The notes under the pieces are model-generated. The model searched no databases and was not told the DNA's origin. It saw only the letters and a program-made list of their open reading frames with translations. A stretch of DNA of 64,000 bases from Dromiciops gliroides. Its lineage: Eukaryota > Chordata > Mammalia > Microbiotheria > Microbiotheriidae. The stretch covers positions 305,619,468 to 305,683,467 of the forward strand of contig NC_057861.1 of NCBI RefSeq assembly GCF_019393635.1, written 5' to 3'. Positions within the stretch are counted from its first letter, which is position 1. Every line of letters begins with the position of its first letter. The position numbers and the translations under genes are program-made. Positions 11,986 to 23,930 of the stretch are shown here, piece by piece.

Positions 11986-13574
11986 CTTTGAGTTTAGTAT
12001 TGATATTACTTCATTATGGTGCCTTTTGTCATAATGTAGTTTTCCTATTTATCTCTTTTAATTAAATCTATTTTAGTTTTGACTTGGTATGAGATCATGA
12101 TTGCTACTGCTTGCCTTTTTGTATCAGATGAAGCATAATAAATTCTGTTCCATCCCTTTATTATTTATTTTTCTGTTCATTCATTCATTCATTAATTCAT
12201 TCCTTCATTCATTTTTCATCTATCTATCTATCTATCTATCTTGTAGGGCAATGAGGATTAAGTGCCTTGCCCAGGGTCACACAGTTAGTAAGTGTCAAGT
12301 GTCTGAGGCCAGGTTTGAACTCAGGTCCTCCCGAATCCAGAGCTGGTGCTTTATCCACTGCACCACCTAGCTGCCCCCCTGGCCCCATCCCTTTATTTTT
12401 ACTCTGTATATCTTTCATTTTAAAAATGAGTTTCTTATAAACAATATATTGTTGGATTCTGGTTTTTAATACATTTTTCTGTTCATTTTTTTATGGGTGA
12501 GTTCATCCCTTTCAAAGTTATAATTAGTAGTTTCCTTCATTCCATTCTCCCTCTCTTACCCTATCTCTCCTCAGATGTATAATTCACTTCAGACCACTGC
12601 CTCTCTAATCTGCATCCTTTATAAGAATCCCTCCCTTATATGCTCCCCTAGTTCTTATATTCTTTGATCTATCCACCTTTCTAAGAGTCCCCCTTATCTT
12701 CTCCCCTTATACTCCCTTTTCTTCATCTGCACACCCTTTTAAGAATTTCTCCCTTATATTATCCTCTTGCCCTCTTATTTCTTGATCTACATGCCTTTTT
12801 AAGAGTCCCTCCATTATCCCATCTCCTAGCCCTTCTATTCTCTGTAAGTCAAGAAGACTTTTATACACTTTTAGATGTATTTATTATTCCCTCTTTAACC
12901 TAATTCTGATGAGAATAAGATCCTAGTACTACCAGTCCTCCACCTCCTCCTGCTTTCCCACTGTAACCATCCTTCCATTCACACCTTCTTTGTATGAGAT
13001 AATTGCTCCATTTTACCTCTTCCTATCCAATTTTATTTTTAGGACCATCCCATCATACTCAAATCAACCCCAAGCCTTCTATCTATGTATGCTCTTTCAA
13101 ACTACCCTGGTAATGATAACATACTTAAGAGTTACAGACTTATAAGAAAGTAAACAGTTTGACCTGAAATAAATCCCTTATAATTAGTACTTTATACATA
13201 CCTTCTTATGTTTCTCCTGATTCTTATAGGTCTGATTTTCTATTCAGTCCCTTTCCTTACAAATACATGAAGTCCTCTGATTCATTAAGTATCATTTTTC
13301 CTCATGTGGGGTTATACTCAGCTTGAGGGGTAAGTTATTCTTGGTTGCAAACCCAGCTCCTTTGTTCTTCAGTATATCATGTTTCATGCCATTCTGGTCT
13401 TTTAATGAGAAGCTGCTAAATCTTTGTGTTATCCTGACTAGCTCCACAGAATTTAGAGTTTTCTTTCCAGTTGCTATGGGTATTTTCTGCTTGAATTGGG
13501 AGCTACAAAACTTATCTATAATGTTCCTGTGAGTTTTCATTTCAGAATCTCTTTCAATTTCTATTTACCATTTA
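11986..13574 (-). mobile_element. L1, distal part (ORF2 start and ORF1 C-terminus), reverse
   Basis: The reverse complement near 11990-12540 resembles the endonuclease-coding start of L1 ORF2. At 13292-13540 the minus-strand frame (FKQKIPIATGKK, then KLSITPHEEK) matches the ORF1p C-terminal region also seen in the element at 9161-11885. It is probably the downstream half of the same minus-strand L1 whose 5' half lies at 17913-20340. A SINE interrupts it. Confidence 0.6.
12163..12384 (-). mobile_element. tRNA-derived SINE with expanded tail
   Basis: Reverse-orientation SINE with a (ATTC)n/(TATC)n tail (about 12175-12241). A perfect 13-bp TSD CCATCCCTTTATT lies at 12150-12162 and 12385-12397, showing that the tetranucleotide array belongs to the insertion. 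Confidence 0.96.
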
Positions 13575-14105
13575 TTCACTTTCAGTTTATAGGATAGTGG
13601 TGACTTGGTAGCTGCTTTGCGGGACTGGCTCACCCCAAAAATTGGCAGGTTCACAGCAAATCTTCTAAAATAGAGAGATTTAGTAGGAGAGAGCAATACA
13701 TGGTAATGTAGAGACTATCTCACCACATAGAAGATGAGTTGACCTTTTTTACAATTTCAGACAAAGAAGCTACATGTCAAGAGTAATAAGATTGCAAAAA
13801 CTAGCAAGGAGTGGGTATGGGTGAGGGCATTGGGGGTCCAAGTAATGTATACACCTTACTGATGTGCAAGTATGGAACTTGTATATCATCTATATTCCTT
13901 GCAGATCTTCATATGTTTTATCAGTGTTTACATCATAGATAGAAATAGCTCTAAATATCATGGGGTCTGTATGACCTTTGGTCTTGGCAGCATCACATTT
14001 CTGAAGTGGGAAACAGGGATTGTCTTTTTAAAATTTCTGAAATCTTTGGTTTCAGTGTCTAAAGTTTAAGGATTGTTTTTCACTTCTGCTAAAGTTTAAG
14101 GCTTC
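13575..14105. other. unassigned stretch between L1 and ERV
   Basis: About 530 bp that is neither recognisable L1 nor part of the LTR-bounded element. It could be a remnant of another LTR. No coding frame is supported. Confidence 0.3.
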
Positions 14106-14109
14106 TAAG

Positions 14110-14534
14110 TGTAAGGGCTAAAATTCTAGCTAAACTATCTAAAATCTAATAAGTGGTCACCAATAAATTATAAGCTTTAGCAAGAGTATTTAAATGTTTA
14201 AGTATTTATTAAAGAGTATTAGGATCAGAGAGAAAGGTAAAAATCTAACTATTTCTAAGAAACCCTATCATCTGACCCACCATGACAAGGTCAGGAACCA
14301 AAAGAGACAGAATCCCTCTGCCAGCGTCGGCTTCCTACTTCATGTCCTCCTCCCAGATATGGGAGGCTCCTCAAGTTGATTGGCTGGTAGCCTTGATAGA
14401 CAGTACCCATGAAGAAACGTCACTTCCTGACACTAAGGATCTTGACCACATGGCTTGCCCTCAGAGGCCTTCATCTCATGGTGGCACTCTGCTACAGTAA
14501 GTCTCCAGCAGGTGGCGTCATTCCAATCATTACA
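14110..14534 (-). repeat. ERV 3' LTR (left copy)
   Basis: Begins TGTAAGGGCTAAAATTC and ends ATCATTACA on the plus strand. Paired with the copy at 17483-17908. Confidence 0.9.
14505..14516 (+). promoter_or_regulatory. CTCF-like core motif in LTR
   Basis: CCAGCAGGTGGC matches the core of the vertebrate CTCF consensus (CCASYAGRKGGC). Seen in sequence only; binding is not shown. The same motif lies in the other LTR. Confidence 0.45.
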
Positions 14535-17482
14535 GTCCCCTCTTTGTTTCTTCAAGAAACGGGGTGTTTCCTTGATGAAACAGTCAAAAATAATAGACTA
14601 TAATACCCTATGCTAACTAACAATATGTTAATAACAACATAGAAAAGGGAGAGAGGAAAGTTCTGTCCAGAGGGGCAATCCCTCATGAACTGGCGCTTTG
14701 ACATTGGTCTTGCAAAGGGAGGGCCTCTGCAGAGAGTACATGTTACAGATGGTGTATATTATAACAGAAAGAGAAAAGAAAAAAAAACCCAACAAAACAA
14801 AACTGTTCATTTAACTTTTCTGAAAGTCTTTTCTCAGATGTCCTCTAGGTGTAGTTGTGGAATGGAAGTCTTTTCAGGGGTTGATGTGTGGATGCTGGTA
14901 ATCAGCCAGGAAAATTTCCTACAAAATTGAGCTTAACACAACTTTAAAATAGCTTTGTCAATAATCAAATCAAACAATGAAAGTTCTCAAAAACATGCCT
15001 AATGGAATTCAGAATCTTAGTTGTTATACATGAAACATATAATTAAAACAAAAATTGAAACATTCTCTAAAACTTAATATTACTATAGTTCCCCCTTATG
15101 GAGGGTAAAATTGAGAAGACAATTCCTGTGATATTAATTTTTAAAAATAGTTTTTTATCTTTGTTTCATCACTTTTTGCATCATCTGCCTAATTATCCAC
15201 ATTCCATTATAAGAAATTAAAGAATCTAATATAATTGGTAAGTGATGTGAAGGCCAAATTCAACCCTGTATTTATCAAGACACCTGAGATAATTATGGGG
15301 GTTACCATAAAAGAACAGAAATGATGGGATATGAGCATTCCCACACTTGAGCGATATATATTGCCCATGTAGTATGCCAGGCTTAAAATAGGTAGATGGA
15401 ATATATGTCCATGCCACCTAACATATTGGAGGAAACTGAGTCAAACTTAATCAGATGCATGGGATTAAAACATCCATGGCATCAGGCATATAGGAGGGGG
15501 CATAGAAGCCAGGTGTAGAATGAGATGGGTGGGATGAAAACTTCCAGCCATCTGTACAATATTGTGGGGGGGAAAATTTAAACCAAGAGAAACCAACCTC
15601 GACATTTGTCAAAAGCAGTTCCCTCAGCCATACCTTGACTTCATGCATGTCTCCCTTCATGTGAACAGTTCTTGCATGTATTCCTCTTGTGATTGGATGG
15701 CATCTTGGCCAACTGGCATCTGATAACTCAGAATGAAGGCAATTAGTGTCTTAAATGGTAAATTCCCTTAATCTAAGTCTCATATGGATTTAAAAATTGA
15801 GGATAATAAATGATTGCAAAAAAAATGTGAATGTACCTTGAATCAGAATATAATATACAATTATGCAAACAATTTTCAATAATACCTTTTTTTTACTAGT
15901 ATCCAATTACTTTTGTGAAAAATCAGAACATATTAAATACAAGTTAAAGCACAACACAATCTCAAAGAAAACTTTTTTGTGAAAAAATAAAACTTTTACA
16001 AATGTTCCCCCTTTTTTCTTCTTTTTTTTGAAACAGGCTTATCAAAAATAATACTTCTAGAATCAATTTACACTTGCCATGGCAACCAATTTGCTAGGGA
16101 AATGCTTTATAGAGTTCAATCAAATATTTAGTTGAGAGAAAAAAATAACAAAAACAAAAAAGCTCAGAATATGGGAGCACAATACTCCTAGAATTAACAT
16201 TGTATTATGAAATCAAAACCATCTTGCAATGTTTCAAAATTAGATAGATGAATGAATAGAAGAAAATACACATGGAGCAATGAAAGACAATAAAATTCAA
16301 ACTAGGGAAATCTAAATGAATATGAATTTAATATTAATGAGTATTATAAAATATAAACTTGATCACATGACTATAAAAAGCTTTTACAAAGATTCTCTTT
16401 TTTAAAAAAAGCTAAGTATAAAACACAATCTGAAAAGCATGAAAATCTCTATGAAAATAAACCCATACCATTAATTTCAAAATGTAGATGTAATAGCATA
16501 GAAATTCTATGTAACCTCTGAACTGATACTATTACTCTGGGTGAATTTAGAACACTTTTGATTCAGATATCTAAAATCCCCAATACTCATACCTTGCCGC
16601 TTACTTCTACATTTCTGTAAAATATGTACCCTTCCATGGCAAAAGAAGCAGAGTCTTGAACTATGATGATGATTGTCATTTTTATTCAGCTTAAGTTTGT
16701 CTTCTTTAACCCCTCTATATTGTCTGTCAGTCCTTTCATAATACAAATGCTTTATAAGGTTACTAATTAAAGATAAAAGCAGATTAACAAGATTATGAAC
16801 AAAACAAGAATATCTGGGATTTAAAGGGTTTTCTAAGGTGAGTCAGAAGCACAGCCAGGCTGGGGAAGGGCTGAGCCTGAAGCTACAAATGCAGGTAGAG
16901 AGAGCTGTGCATGCGCATTAGATCTCTGGACATCCCTGGCAGGGGAATTAAGGAGAGAAGGGGGAGGAGGTGGGGTTCTCTGGAGAGGAGGGGAGGGACC
17001 AGGGCAACTTGAATCAGACTTGGTTTTGAACTCAGAACTGGTTTCCCCTTCCCCCACTTCTAGGGGATTAAAGGCTTCTAGAGGTTGGGTCGTTGCCTCC
17101 AGGCATGCAAAATTAGAGCAACAATTAGTGTTAGAACTTGTAAAAGCTGCAGGAATCAGAGATTTCTCTGAAAAAGCATGGTGGGAGAGGGGGGGATATT
17201 TATATTCCCTTGTGTGAGCACCTTGCTGGCTCTTCTAACAAAAATTTAAAAGAGAAAATCCACAAAAACAAAGCATTAACATGATCTTATCCCCCATTTG
17301 TCTGGTTAAACAGAGTAAAATCAGAATAGGGTATTTAGGGAATTGAAAAAAACCCATTTGAAAATTTAAAGGGAAAAACAGCCGGTACTTAGCAATTTAA
17401 AGGGACAGGGTAGGGGAAATGTCTTAGTCCAACCGGAAGATCAGAAGACTGAGGTTCAGCTTTCCTCTTGTGGTCAGCCATC

Positions 17483-17908
17483 TGTAAGGGCTAAAATTCT
17501 AGCTAAACTATCTAAAATCTAATGAGTGGTCACCAATAAATTATAAGCTTTAGCAAGAGTATTTAAATGCTTAAGTATTTATTACAGAGCATTAGGATCA
17601 GAGAGAAAGGTAAAAATCTAACTGTTTCTAAGAGATCCTATCATCTGACCCACCATGACAAGGTCAGGAACCAAAAGAAGCAGAACCCCTCTGCCAGCAT
17701 CTGCTTCCTACTTCATGTCCTCCTCCCAGAAATGGGGAGGCTCCTCAAGTTGATTGGCTGCTAGCCTTGATAGACAGTACCCATGAAGAAACGTTACTTC
17801 CTGACACTAAGGACCTTGACCACATGGCTTGCCCTCAGAGGCCTTCATCTCATGGTGGCACTCTGCTACAGTAAGTCTCCAGCAGGTGGCGTCATTCTGA
17901 TCATTTCA
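17483..17908 (-). repeat. ERV 5' LTR (right copy)
   Basis: Direct repeat of 14110-14534 with the same TG...CA ends, followed by the TAAG target copy. Confidence 0.9.
17879..17890 (+). promoter_or_regulatory. CTCF-like core motif in LTR
   Basis: Second copy of CCAGCAGGTGGC, in the same orientation as the one 3.4 kb to the left. Confidence 0.45.
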
Positions 17909-17967
17909 TAAGTTTCTTGGGGTCTCATGTCCCACAACAGTGGGTCTATTTTCCTTGATAATTTCTT

Positions 17968-18117
17968 TCTTTCTTTTTTAGTTTTGTGGGGTAATGAGGG
18001 TTAAGTGACTTGACCAGGGTCACACAGCTAGTGTCAAGTGTCTGAGGCTGGATTTGAACTCAGTTCCTTCTAAATCCCAGGTCAGTGCTTTATCCACTGT
18101 GCCACCCACATAGCCCC
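17968..18117 (-). mobile_element. tRNA-derived SINE
   Basis: Reverse copy with a 12-bp perfect TSD TGATAATTTCTT at 17956-17967 and 18118-18129, inserted in L1 ORF1. Confidence 0.95.
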
Positions 18118-18377
18118 TGATAATTTCTTGAAATATAATATCTAGGCTCTTTCTTTGATCATGGCTTTCAGGTAATCCAATAATTATTAAATTATTTCTT
18201 TTCAATCTATATTCCAAGTCAGTTGTTGTTTTGATGAGATTTTCACATTTTTCTTCTACTTTTTCCATTTTCTTGATTTGTTTTATTATTTCTTGATATC
18301 TCACAGAGACATTAGCTTCTGCTTGCCCAATTCTAATTTTAAAGACATTTTCTTTTTTCTGTCTTTTTCATTCATTC

Positions 18378-18440
<63 letters not shown>
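18378..18440. repeat. (TATC)n microsatellite
   Basis: About fifteen TATC units, preceded by ATTC units, within L1-derived DNA. Confidence 0.95.
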
Positions 18441-18469
18441 CACCTACCTATTTGTTTGTTTATTTGGTC

Positions 18470-19060
18470 TTTAGGGGATTTTTTTTAGTTTTCAACATTT
18501 GTTTTTATAAGATTTCTAGTTCCAAATTTTTTTTCCTCCCTCTCCTCCCTCTCTTCTCCAAGACAGCAAGCAATATGAGATAGGTTATATATGTGCAATC
18601 ACATTAAACATATTTCTGCATTAGTGATGCTATGAAAGAAGAATTAGAACAAAAGGGAAAAGCCTCAAAAAAGAAAAACAAAAAAAGTAGAAATGGTATG
18701 ATTCAATATGCATCTAGATTCCACAGTTATTTTTCCAGATTTGGAGAGCATTTTCCATCATGAGTTCTTTGGAATTATTTTGGACCATTGTATTACTGAG
18801 AAGAGTCAAATCTATCACAGTTGATCAACACTGTTGTTGATACTGTGTACAATTTTCTCCTGTTTCTACTCATTTCACTCAGCATCAGTTCATGTAAGTC
18901 CTTCCAGACTTCTTTGAAATCTGCCTGCTCATCATTTCTTACAGCACAATAGTATTCCATTACATTCATATACCACCACTTGTTCAGCCATTCCCCAATT
19001 GAGGGGAATCCCCTCTATTTCCAATTCTTTGCCACAAACACATTTTTTCTTCAGTGAACT
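18470..19060 (-). mobile_element. 5'-truncated L1 3' end, reverse
   Basis: The reverse complement of the marsupial L1 3' region: CAACATTTGTTTTTATAAGA at the 3' end, then CAAGACAGCAAGCAATATGA, and farther in the block ending CATTCCCCAATTGAGGGG. Parallel copies lie at 26438, 30988, 32307, 39545 and 41755. It is inserted in the middle of L1 ORF1. Confidence 0.85.
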
Positions 19061-20340
19061 TTATACCTCTTTTTTCCATTTGGTCAATTTAGCTTTTTTA
19101 ATGAGTTATTTTTATTGAATTTTTAATTTCTTTTCCCATTAGGCTAATTCTATTTTAAGGTGTTATTTTCTTTAGTATTTTGTGCCTTTCTTAGCAAGGT
19201 ATTAGTTATCTTTATATCATTCATATTTTTCCTTCTCTTTCCTTTCTTTATTTAACTTTTTCTCTACCACTCTTATTTGCATTTGAAAATTTCCCCCCCA
19301 GCTCTTCCAGGATTTTTTTTGGGCTTATGTCCAATTTGTATTTTTCTTTGAGGCTTTTCTTGTAGCTATTTTGACTTCACTGTCTTATTCTACATTTGTG
19401 TCCTGATCTTCTCTGTCAAACAATAGGTTTTTTTAATCTGGCTTTTTTGTTGTTGTTTGCCCATTTCCCCACTCTATTTCTTGATTTAGAACTGTATGTT
19501 AATGTAGGGCTCTGTTCCCAGTTTGAGTGTATGGGGGTGGTTGGGGTAGGGGCTCTGTTTTTTAGTTCTGGGGGTTTGGAGTACTTGTTTGGGGGTTTCA
19601 GTGCTTCAAGGTAATGTGATATGGAGAGAGGTATAGTTACTGCTATTTTGGTCCTTACTTAGGAAGAGTCCCTTATTCCTTGGGATTACAATAGATATTG
19701 CTCCCCAAGGTCCCTCCTTCCTTAGGACCAGAAATGATACTCTACCTTAGAGTCCCTGATCCCTTGAGGCTGGAACTGTTACTACCCTTCAGGGTTTCCA
19801 TTCCCTTTTGATCAGAAGTTTTCCTTTCTGCCCTTGAACTGTAACCTAGAGGTGGATATAAATAATGGAGTTGCCAAACAGTTGCCATAAGGGCTCCCAC
19901 TGCCCTCTTGACTAAAGGTACTCCTCTCTACACTTGAACTATGATCCAGAAGTGGGTATAGTGGAGATGCCAAACAGTATCTGGTCTTATATCCAGTGCT
20001 ATCATAGAGCTACCTCATAATCTCTTTCTGACAAGTTTCCAGGTCCCCTTACCATCTTTGGCTTGAGAGCTCCTGCAGCTGCTGTTGCTTCTGTCACCAC
20101 TACCTAGTTCCATCACTAGTGTTTCGTCCATGTGGGATCCAGGTCAGCCTCCTCCCTCATGTCACAGATCTCTCTGACCCCCTGTGTTGTCTTGGGCTGG
20201 AAGGGTGTCTTACTCAGACCATTTGTTGGCTCTGCCACTCCAGAATTCCATTTGAGGTGCTATTTTAAAGTTATTAGTAGGAAATGTTAGCAGAGTTCAG
20301 CTGAATGCATCTCTACTTTGCTATCTTGACTCTGCCCCTG

Positions 20341-20636
20341 GAAGACTCTGATTAGTTATTGTACATTTTTGTATTTAAGTTCTCCAGATCACATAGGTTG
20401 GCACACCATAGCTGGACACTTAATGTTATTCTCTAGCTACCTAGACCTGCTTCTACCATATTCTCCTGACTCTTGCTCTACCCTATTAGAATTGCACTTG
20501 TCCTTTATTTTATACCTTCCTGCTTCTCTCACCAAACTCATTGTGTTTGAGAAATTAAACATATAATTTGCAAGGTGTTTGAAAATTTGCTTGTTTGCAA
20601 AACATTTGATAAATTTTGCCATTTGATATTTAGAAG
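20341..20636. other. unassigned stretch
   Basis: No gene and no repeat recognised. Confidence 0.35.
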
Positions 20637-20745
20637 AAGTCTGTGAGATCAAGCCCATTTTGTAGGTAAGGAAACTGAGGCTTAGAGAGGTTAAGTAACT
20701 TGGTCACACCGTCATATAAGTATCAAGAATCCAAAGCATCACTTT
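20637..20745 (-). mobile_element. MIR fragment
   Basis: AAGGAAACTGAGGCTTAGAG followed by GGTTAAGTAACTTGGTCACA is the reverse complement of the conserved MIR core. Confidence 0.75.
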
Positions 20746-21084
20746 AAACCAGGGCTTTCCTGGTTGGAAATTCCTCAGTTTTCTCATTATAACATTCTGA
20801 CCCTCATGGGAAAAGGCTAATGAATATGTGTTCCTTTGTTGGGATATGCATGTAAACTGATCATTTGTTCAAAATCCTATGATGTTTATTATCTAGTTCA
20901 AAGGAACAACTCTAAATTGGGGAAGGGAGTTAAATAGACGGGGAGGGCACACTGGGGTAGGAAGTGGTGGCAGAAAAGAAACTAATTTTGGCAGCTGGGA
21001 TCTATGTCCTTCCCCTGCTTCTGAAATTATACTATAACTAGACTTCAAAAGATGACCTTGGTATTTGGGCAAGCTCTATATCTG
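20746..21084. other. unassigned stretch
   Basis: No gene or recognised repeat. Confidence 0.35.
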
Positions 21085-21200
21085 GGTATGACATAGAATG
21101 TAAGCTCTTTGAGGGCAGGGACTATTACATTTTAGTCTTCATATTCCCAGCAACTAGTCTAGTACCTGCCACATAATAGGTATTTAATGAATGGTAATAG
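21085..21200 (+). mobile_element. L2 3' end
   Basis: GAATGTAAGCTCTTTGAGGG, CAGGGACTATTAC and a terminal ATAGGTATTTAATGA match the L2 3' UTR. Confidence 0.75.
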
Positions 21201-22140
21201 AAAGAAGGAAGGAAGGGAAAAAAGGAAGGAAAAAATCTAGGAGAGGCATCCAGTGCACTCTCTTGTGATATTATATTTTACAAGGTTGTTGGTTCTTTTT
21301 TTGTACAAGCTTCTTTATTCTTTATATAGTACAATGTTAGTAGGGATATTAAATGATTACAATAAAATAGAAAATTTAATTAAAATATATGGTGTCTCTT
21401 TGGAGAAGGTAATTCCCACATGCATACGGAGATAGAAACAAATAGAATGGTTTTGTTATTACCTTGCTAAATTACATATATATACATATATATAATATGT
21501 GTGTATGGATACCTATATGCATTTCTTTTTTAAATGTGTGTAACAGAAGCTTACAGTTTTTCATACAAGTCATTTTTTTGCTTTTCTTTGTATATTTCAG
21601 TCCTTATTATCATTAAGTTCACAAAAAATTTTCATTAAAAACGTTTCTTTTGATGACAACCCCTGCATGGTGGAAAATGTTAAATTTGTGACCAGCTTCC
21701 CTAGGATGATGCTTCTGTCTGAGGAATTCAATCTACATATCACAATTTTATTTTGTAAACATCAATCTTTCCAAGTGTTCTCTAGTCATCTTGGTTTTGA
21801 AATACTTAAAGAAAGAAAAACTTTTTACATGCATGATTCCCCAAATCAGGTTGTCAGTCACAAGATTTTGATTATAGGAACAGTGAGCCATTTTTCAGTG
21901 CTTCCTCACAAATTTCACTGGGTCCAGTTGTCATCTCTACACAGTTGACTCCAAGAATTGCATATTCAACCCTAGTATCCAGTCCAACCCTAAGCCTAAT
22001 CCACTGGATGTCATGTAGGCATTTCAAATTTCATATTCCCCAAGTAGAACTAATTTTCTTTCTCCTTAAATTCACCCATCTTCCCAACATTTTATTTCTC
22101 TTGAAGGCTCTGTCATTGGACCAGGTAACCACCACCATGA
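21201..22140. other. unassigned AT-rich stretch
   Basis: About 940 bp with short (TA)n near 21475-21495 and a GGAA-rich run near 21205. No gene supported. Confidence 0.35.
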
Positions 22141-22144
22141 TTAC

Positions 22145-22390
22145 AACATTTACATAGTAATTTTAAGGTTTACGAATCACTTTACAAATATCTCATTTTA
22201 CCTCACAACAACCATGGGATGTTGGTGCTATTTAGTATTACTATTTCGTAGACAAGGAAGCCAAGGCAGACAAAGGATAAAGTGATTTACCCAGGGTCAC
22301 ATTGCTACAAAGTGTCTGAGGCTGGATGTTTTTTACTCAGATCTTTTGAATTCAGGCACAATGTTCTATCCATTGCACTATTTAGTAGCC
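22145..22390 (-). mobile_element. MIR/THER1-type SINE, reverse
   Basis: Shows the CTCACAACAACCATGGGATG block, then the core GATTTACCCAGGGTCACA, and a head-like end at ATCCATTGCACTATTTAG. Confidence 0.7.
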
Positions 22391-22404
22391 TCCAGTCACC
22401 TAGA

Positions 22405-23340
22405 TTTGCAAACTTTGGAGTCATCTTTGATTTCTCACTTTTCCTCATCACATACAGTGACTCAGTTGCCAAGTCTTGTTGATTCTATTTCTACAAAAGT
22501 TCTAGAATCTGTCTCTTTCTCTTTACCTACAGTCTAGTCCAGGCCCCCAGTCACCTCCTGCCTAGATCACTGTAATAGCTTCCTGATTGATCTTATTACC
22601 AACAACCTCTCCTCTCCCCAATGTACCCTCCATACAGCTGCCAAAATGATATCTCCAAAGCATCAATCTGCCCATGTTACTCCCCTGTTCAGGAAGCTAG
22701 AGGGACTCCCTATTCCCTTGAAGATACAAATAAAAATTCCTTAGTTTAATAATTAAAATCCTTCACAAGCTAGCTCCAACCTACCTATTCAGTCTTGTTT
22801 ACATCATAGTCCCTTTCATGGTCCAACTACACAACATGGTTTACTAACTCTTCCAAATACACATTCTCTCTTTCATCTCTGTGACTTTGCATAGATTGTC
22901 TACCATGCCTGGTTTGTATTCACTGCTTATCTTTGTGTTTAAGAATATGTAGCCTTGGGGGTGGCTAGGTGGCCCTGGATTCAGGCATACCTGAGTTCAA
23001 ATCTGGCTGCAGACACTTGACACTTATTAGCTGTGTGACCCTGGGCAAGTCACTTAACCCCCATTGCCCCGCAAAAAAAAAAAAAAAAAAGAACATGTAG
23101 CCTCCTTCTAAGCTCAGCTTGTATATTACCTCTGACTTTAGCTCTTTTCTCATCCCCCAAGTTAATGATATTCCCTCTCCCCCAATTATTTTATATTTGC
23201 ATTGTATGTATGTTGTATTTATTTGCACACATATTTATTTCCCTCATTTGAATGTAAGTTTCTTGAGGGAAGAGGCTGCTTCATTTTTGTCTGTGTCCTT
23301 AATGCCTGTTGCAATGCCAGGCACATAGTAGCATAAAATA
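22405..23340 (+). mobile_element. L2 LINE 3' region
   Basis: Collinear with L2: CTGCCTAGATCACTGTAATA, then CAAAATGATATCTCCAAAGC, CACAAGCTAGCTCCAACCTA, and the 3' end GCAATGCCAGGCACATAGTA. It is split by a WSINE-type SINE at 22956-23090. Confidence 0.85.
22956..23090 (+). mobile_element. tRNA-derived SINE, internally deleted
   Basis: Lacks about 20 bp between the head (GGCTAGGTGG) and CCCTGGATTCAGG. The TSD AGAAYATGTAGCCT (one mismatch) starts at 22942 on the left and 23090 on the right. Confidence 0.9.
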
Positions 23341-23344
23341 GCAA

Positions 23345-23555
23345 GACAAATAGTTCACAGGATCATAGTAGCATAGATCAATAACTGGAAGAAATCCCAG
23401 AGGTCATCTGATCTAACATATTCATTTTGCAAATGAGGAAACAGAGTCCCTCAAAGGTTAAGTGATTTGCCCAGTCACAAAGGTAGGAAGCATCAGGGGC
23501 AGAATTTGAACCCAGATCCTCAAACTCTGGAGCCCATTTTCTTTCTGAGGTGTAG
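23345..23555 (-). mobile_element. MIR-type SINE, reverse
   Basis: AAATGAGGAAACAGAGTCCC, TTAAGTGATTTGCCCAGTCA and GAATTTGAACCCAGATCC follow the reverse MIR order. Confidence 0.7.
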
Positions 23556-23768
23556 CCAAGATTTCACATGGGCATATTTGTTTCCAACACCCAATTTTTC
23601 CTTATTTGAGCCAATTTCCTGCATTCTTTCCTCTTCTTTCTATAAGATTGCTTTTATGTGTCTATTTCTGAGGAAGAACACTCTCTCAGAAGGAATTTCT
23701 TCTTTTGGTTCTCCCGGACTCTGTGGCTTAGGTCCCAAAGATTAATGAAAGTTAAAAAGACACATCAG

Positions 23769-23919
23769 GGGCAGCTAGGTGGCGCAGTGGATAGAGCACC
23801 GGCCCTGGAGTCAGGAGTACCTGAGTTCAAATCCGGCCTTAGACACTTAACACTTACTAGCTGTGTGACCCTGGGCAAGTCACTTAACCCCAATTGCCTC
23901 ACTAAAAAAAAAAAAAAAA
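23769..23919 (+). mobile_element. tRNA-derived SINE, near-consensus
   Basis: One of the least diverged copies in the window (GGCGCAGTGGATAGAGCACC, long pure A tail). The TSD AGACACATCAG lies at 23758-23768 and 23920-23930. Likely one of the youngest insertions. Confidence 0.96.
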
Positions 23920-23930
23920 AGACACATCAG

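Larger units (their letters stand above)
14110..17908 (-). mobile_element. endogenous retrovirus fossil, two LTRs, short internal region
   Basis: Direct LTRs at 14110-14534 and 17483-17908 are each TG...CA, about 425 bp, and about 95% identical by hand count (some 20 differences). They bound a 2.95-kb interior and are flanked by a 4-bp TSD, TAAG (14106-14109, 17909-17912). Minus orientation is set by a polypurine tract next to the left LTR (14535-14550) and by a retroviral CCHC zinc knuckle on the minus strand (16609-16650). A proline-rich gag-like stretch lies at 16833-17057. The interior is too short for complete gag, pol and env. The element is broken, with many lesions. The 4-bp TSD suggests a class I (gamma-like) origin. 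LTR divergence suggests an insertion on the order of ten million years ago, a coarse figure that depends on the rate used. Confidence 0.85.
17913..20340 (-). mobile_element. L1, 5' half (5'UTR and ORF1), reverse
   Basis: Minus-strand translation at 18120-18304 gives an ORF1p-like coiled coil and start of the RNA-binding domain (LEYRLKRNNLIIIGLPESHD). Sequence at 19060-19480 continues ORF1 upstream, and 19500-20340 reads as L1 5'UTR, ending CTATCTTGACTCTGCCCCTG. This is the reverse of a typical GGCAGAGTCAAGATAG-type 5' start. It is interrupted by a SINE, a (TATC)n array and a separate L1 3' end. Confidence 0.65.

Noticed and set aside
16507-17057. Zinc-knuckle and proline-rich minus-strand frames as a possible host gene
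   Set aside because: They lie between paired LTRs and fit a retroviral gag remnant.
18378-18440. Regular short repeats as a CRISPR array
   Set aside because: Simple TATC microsatellite with no spacers, in a mammalian genome.
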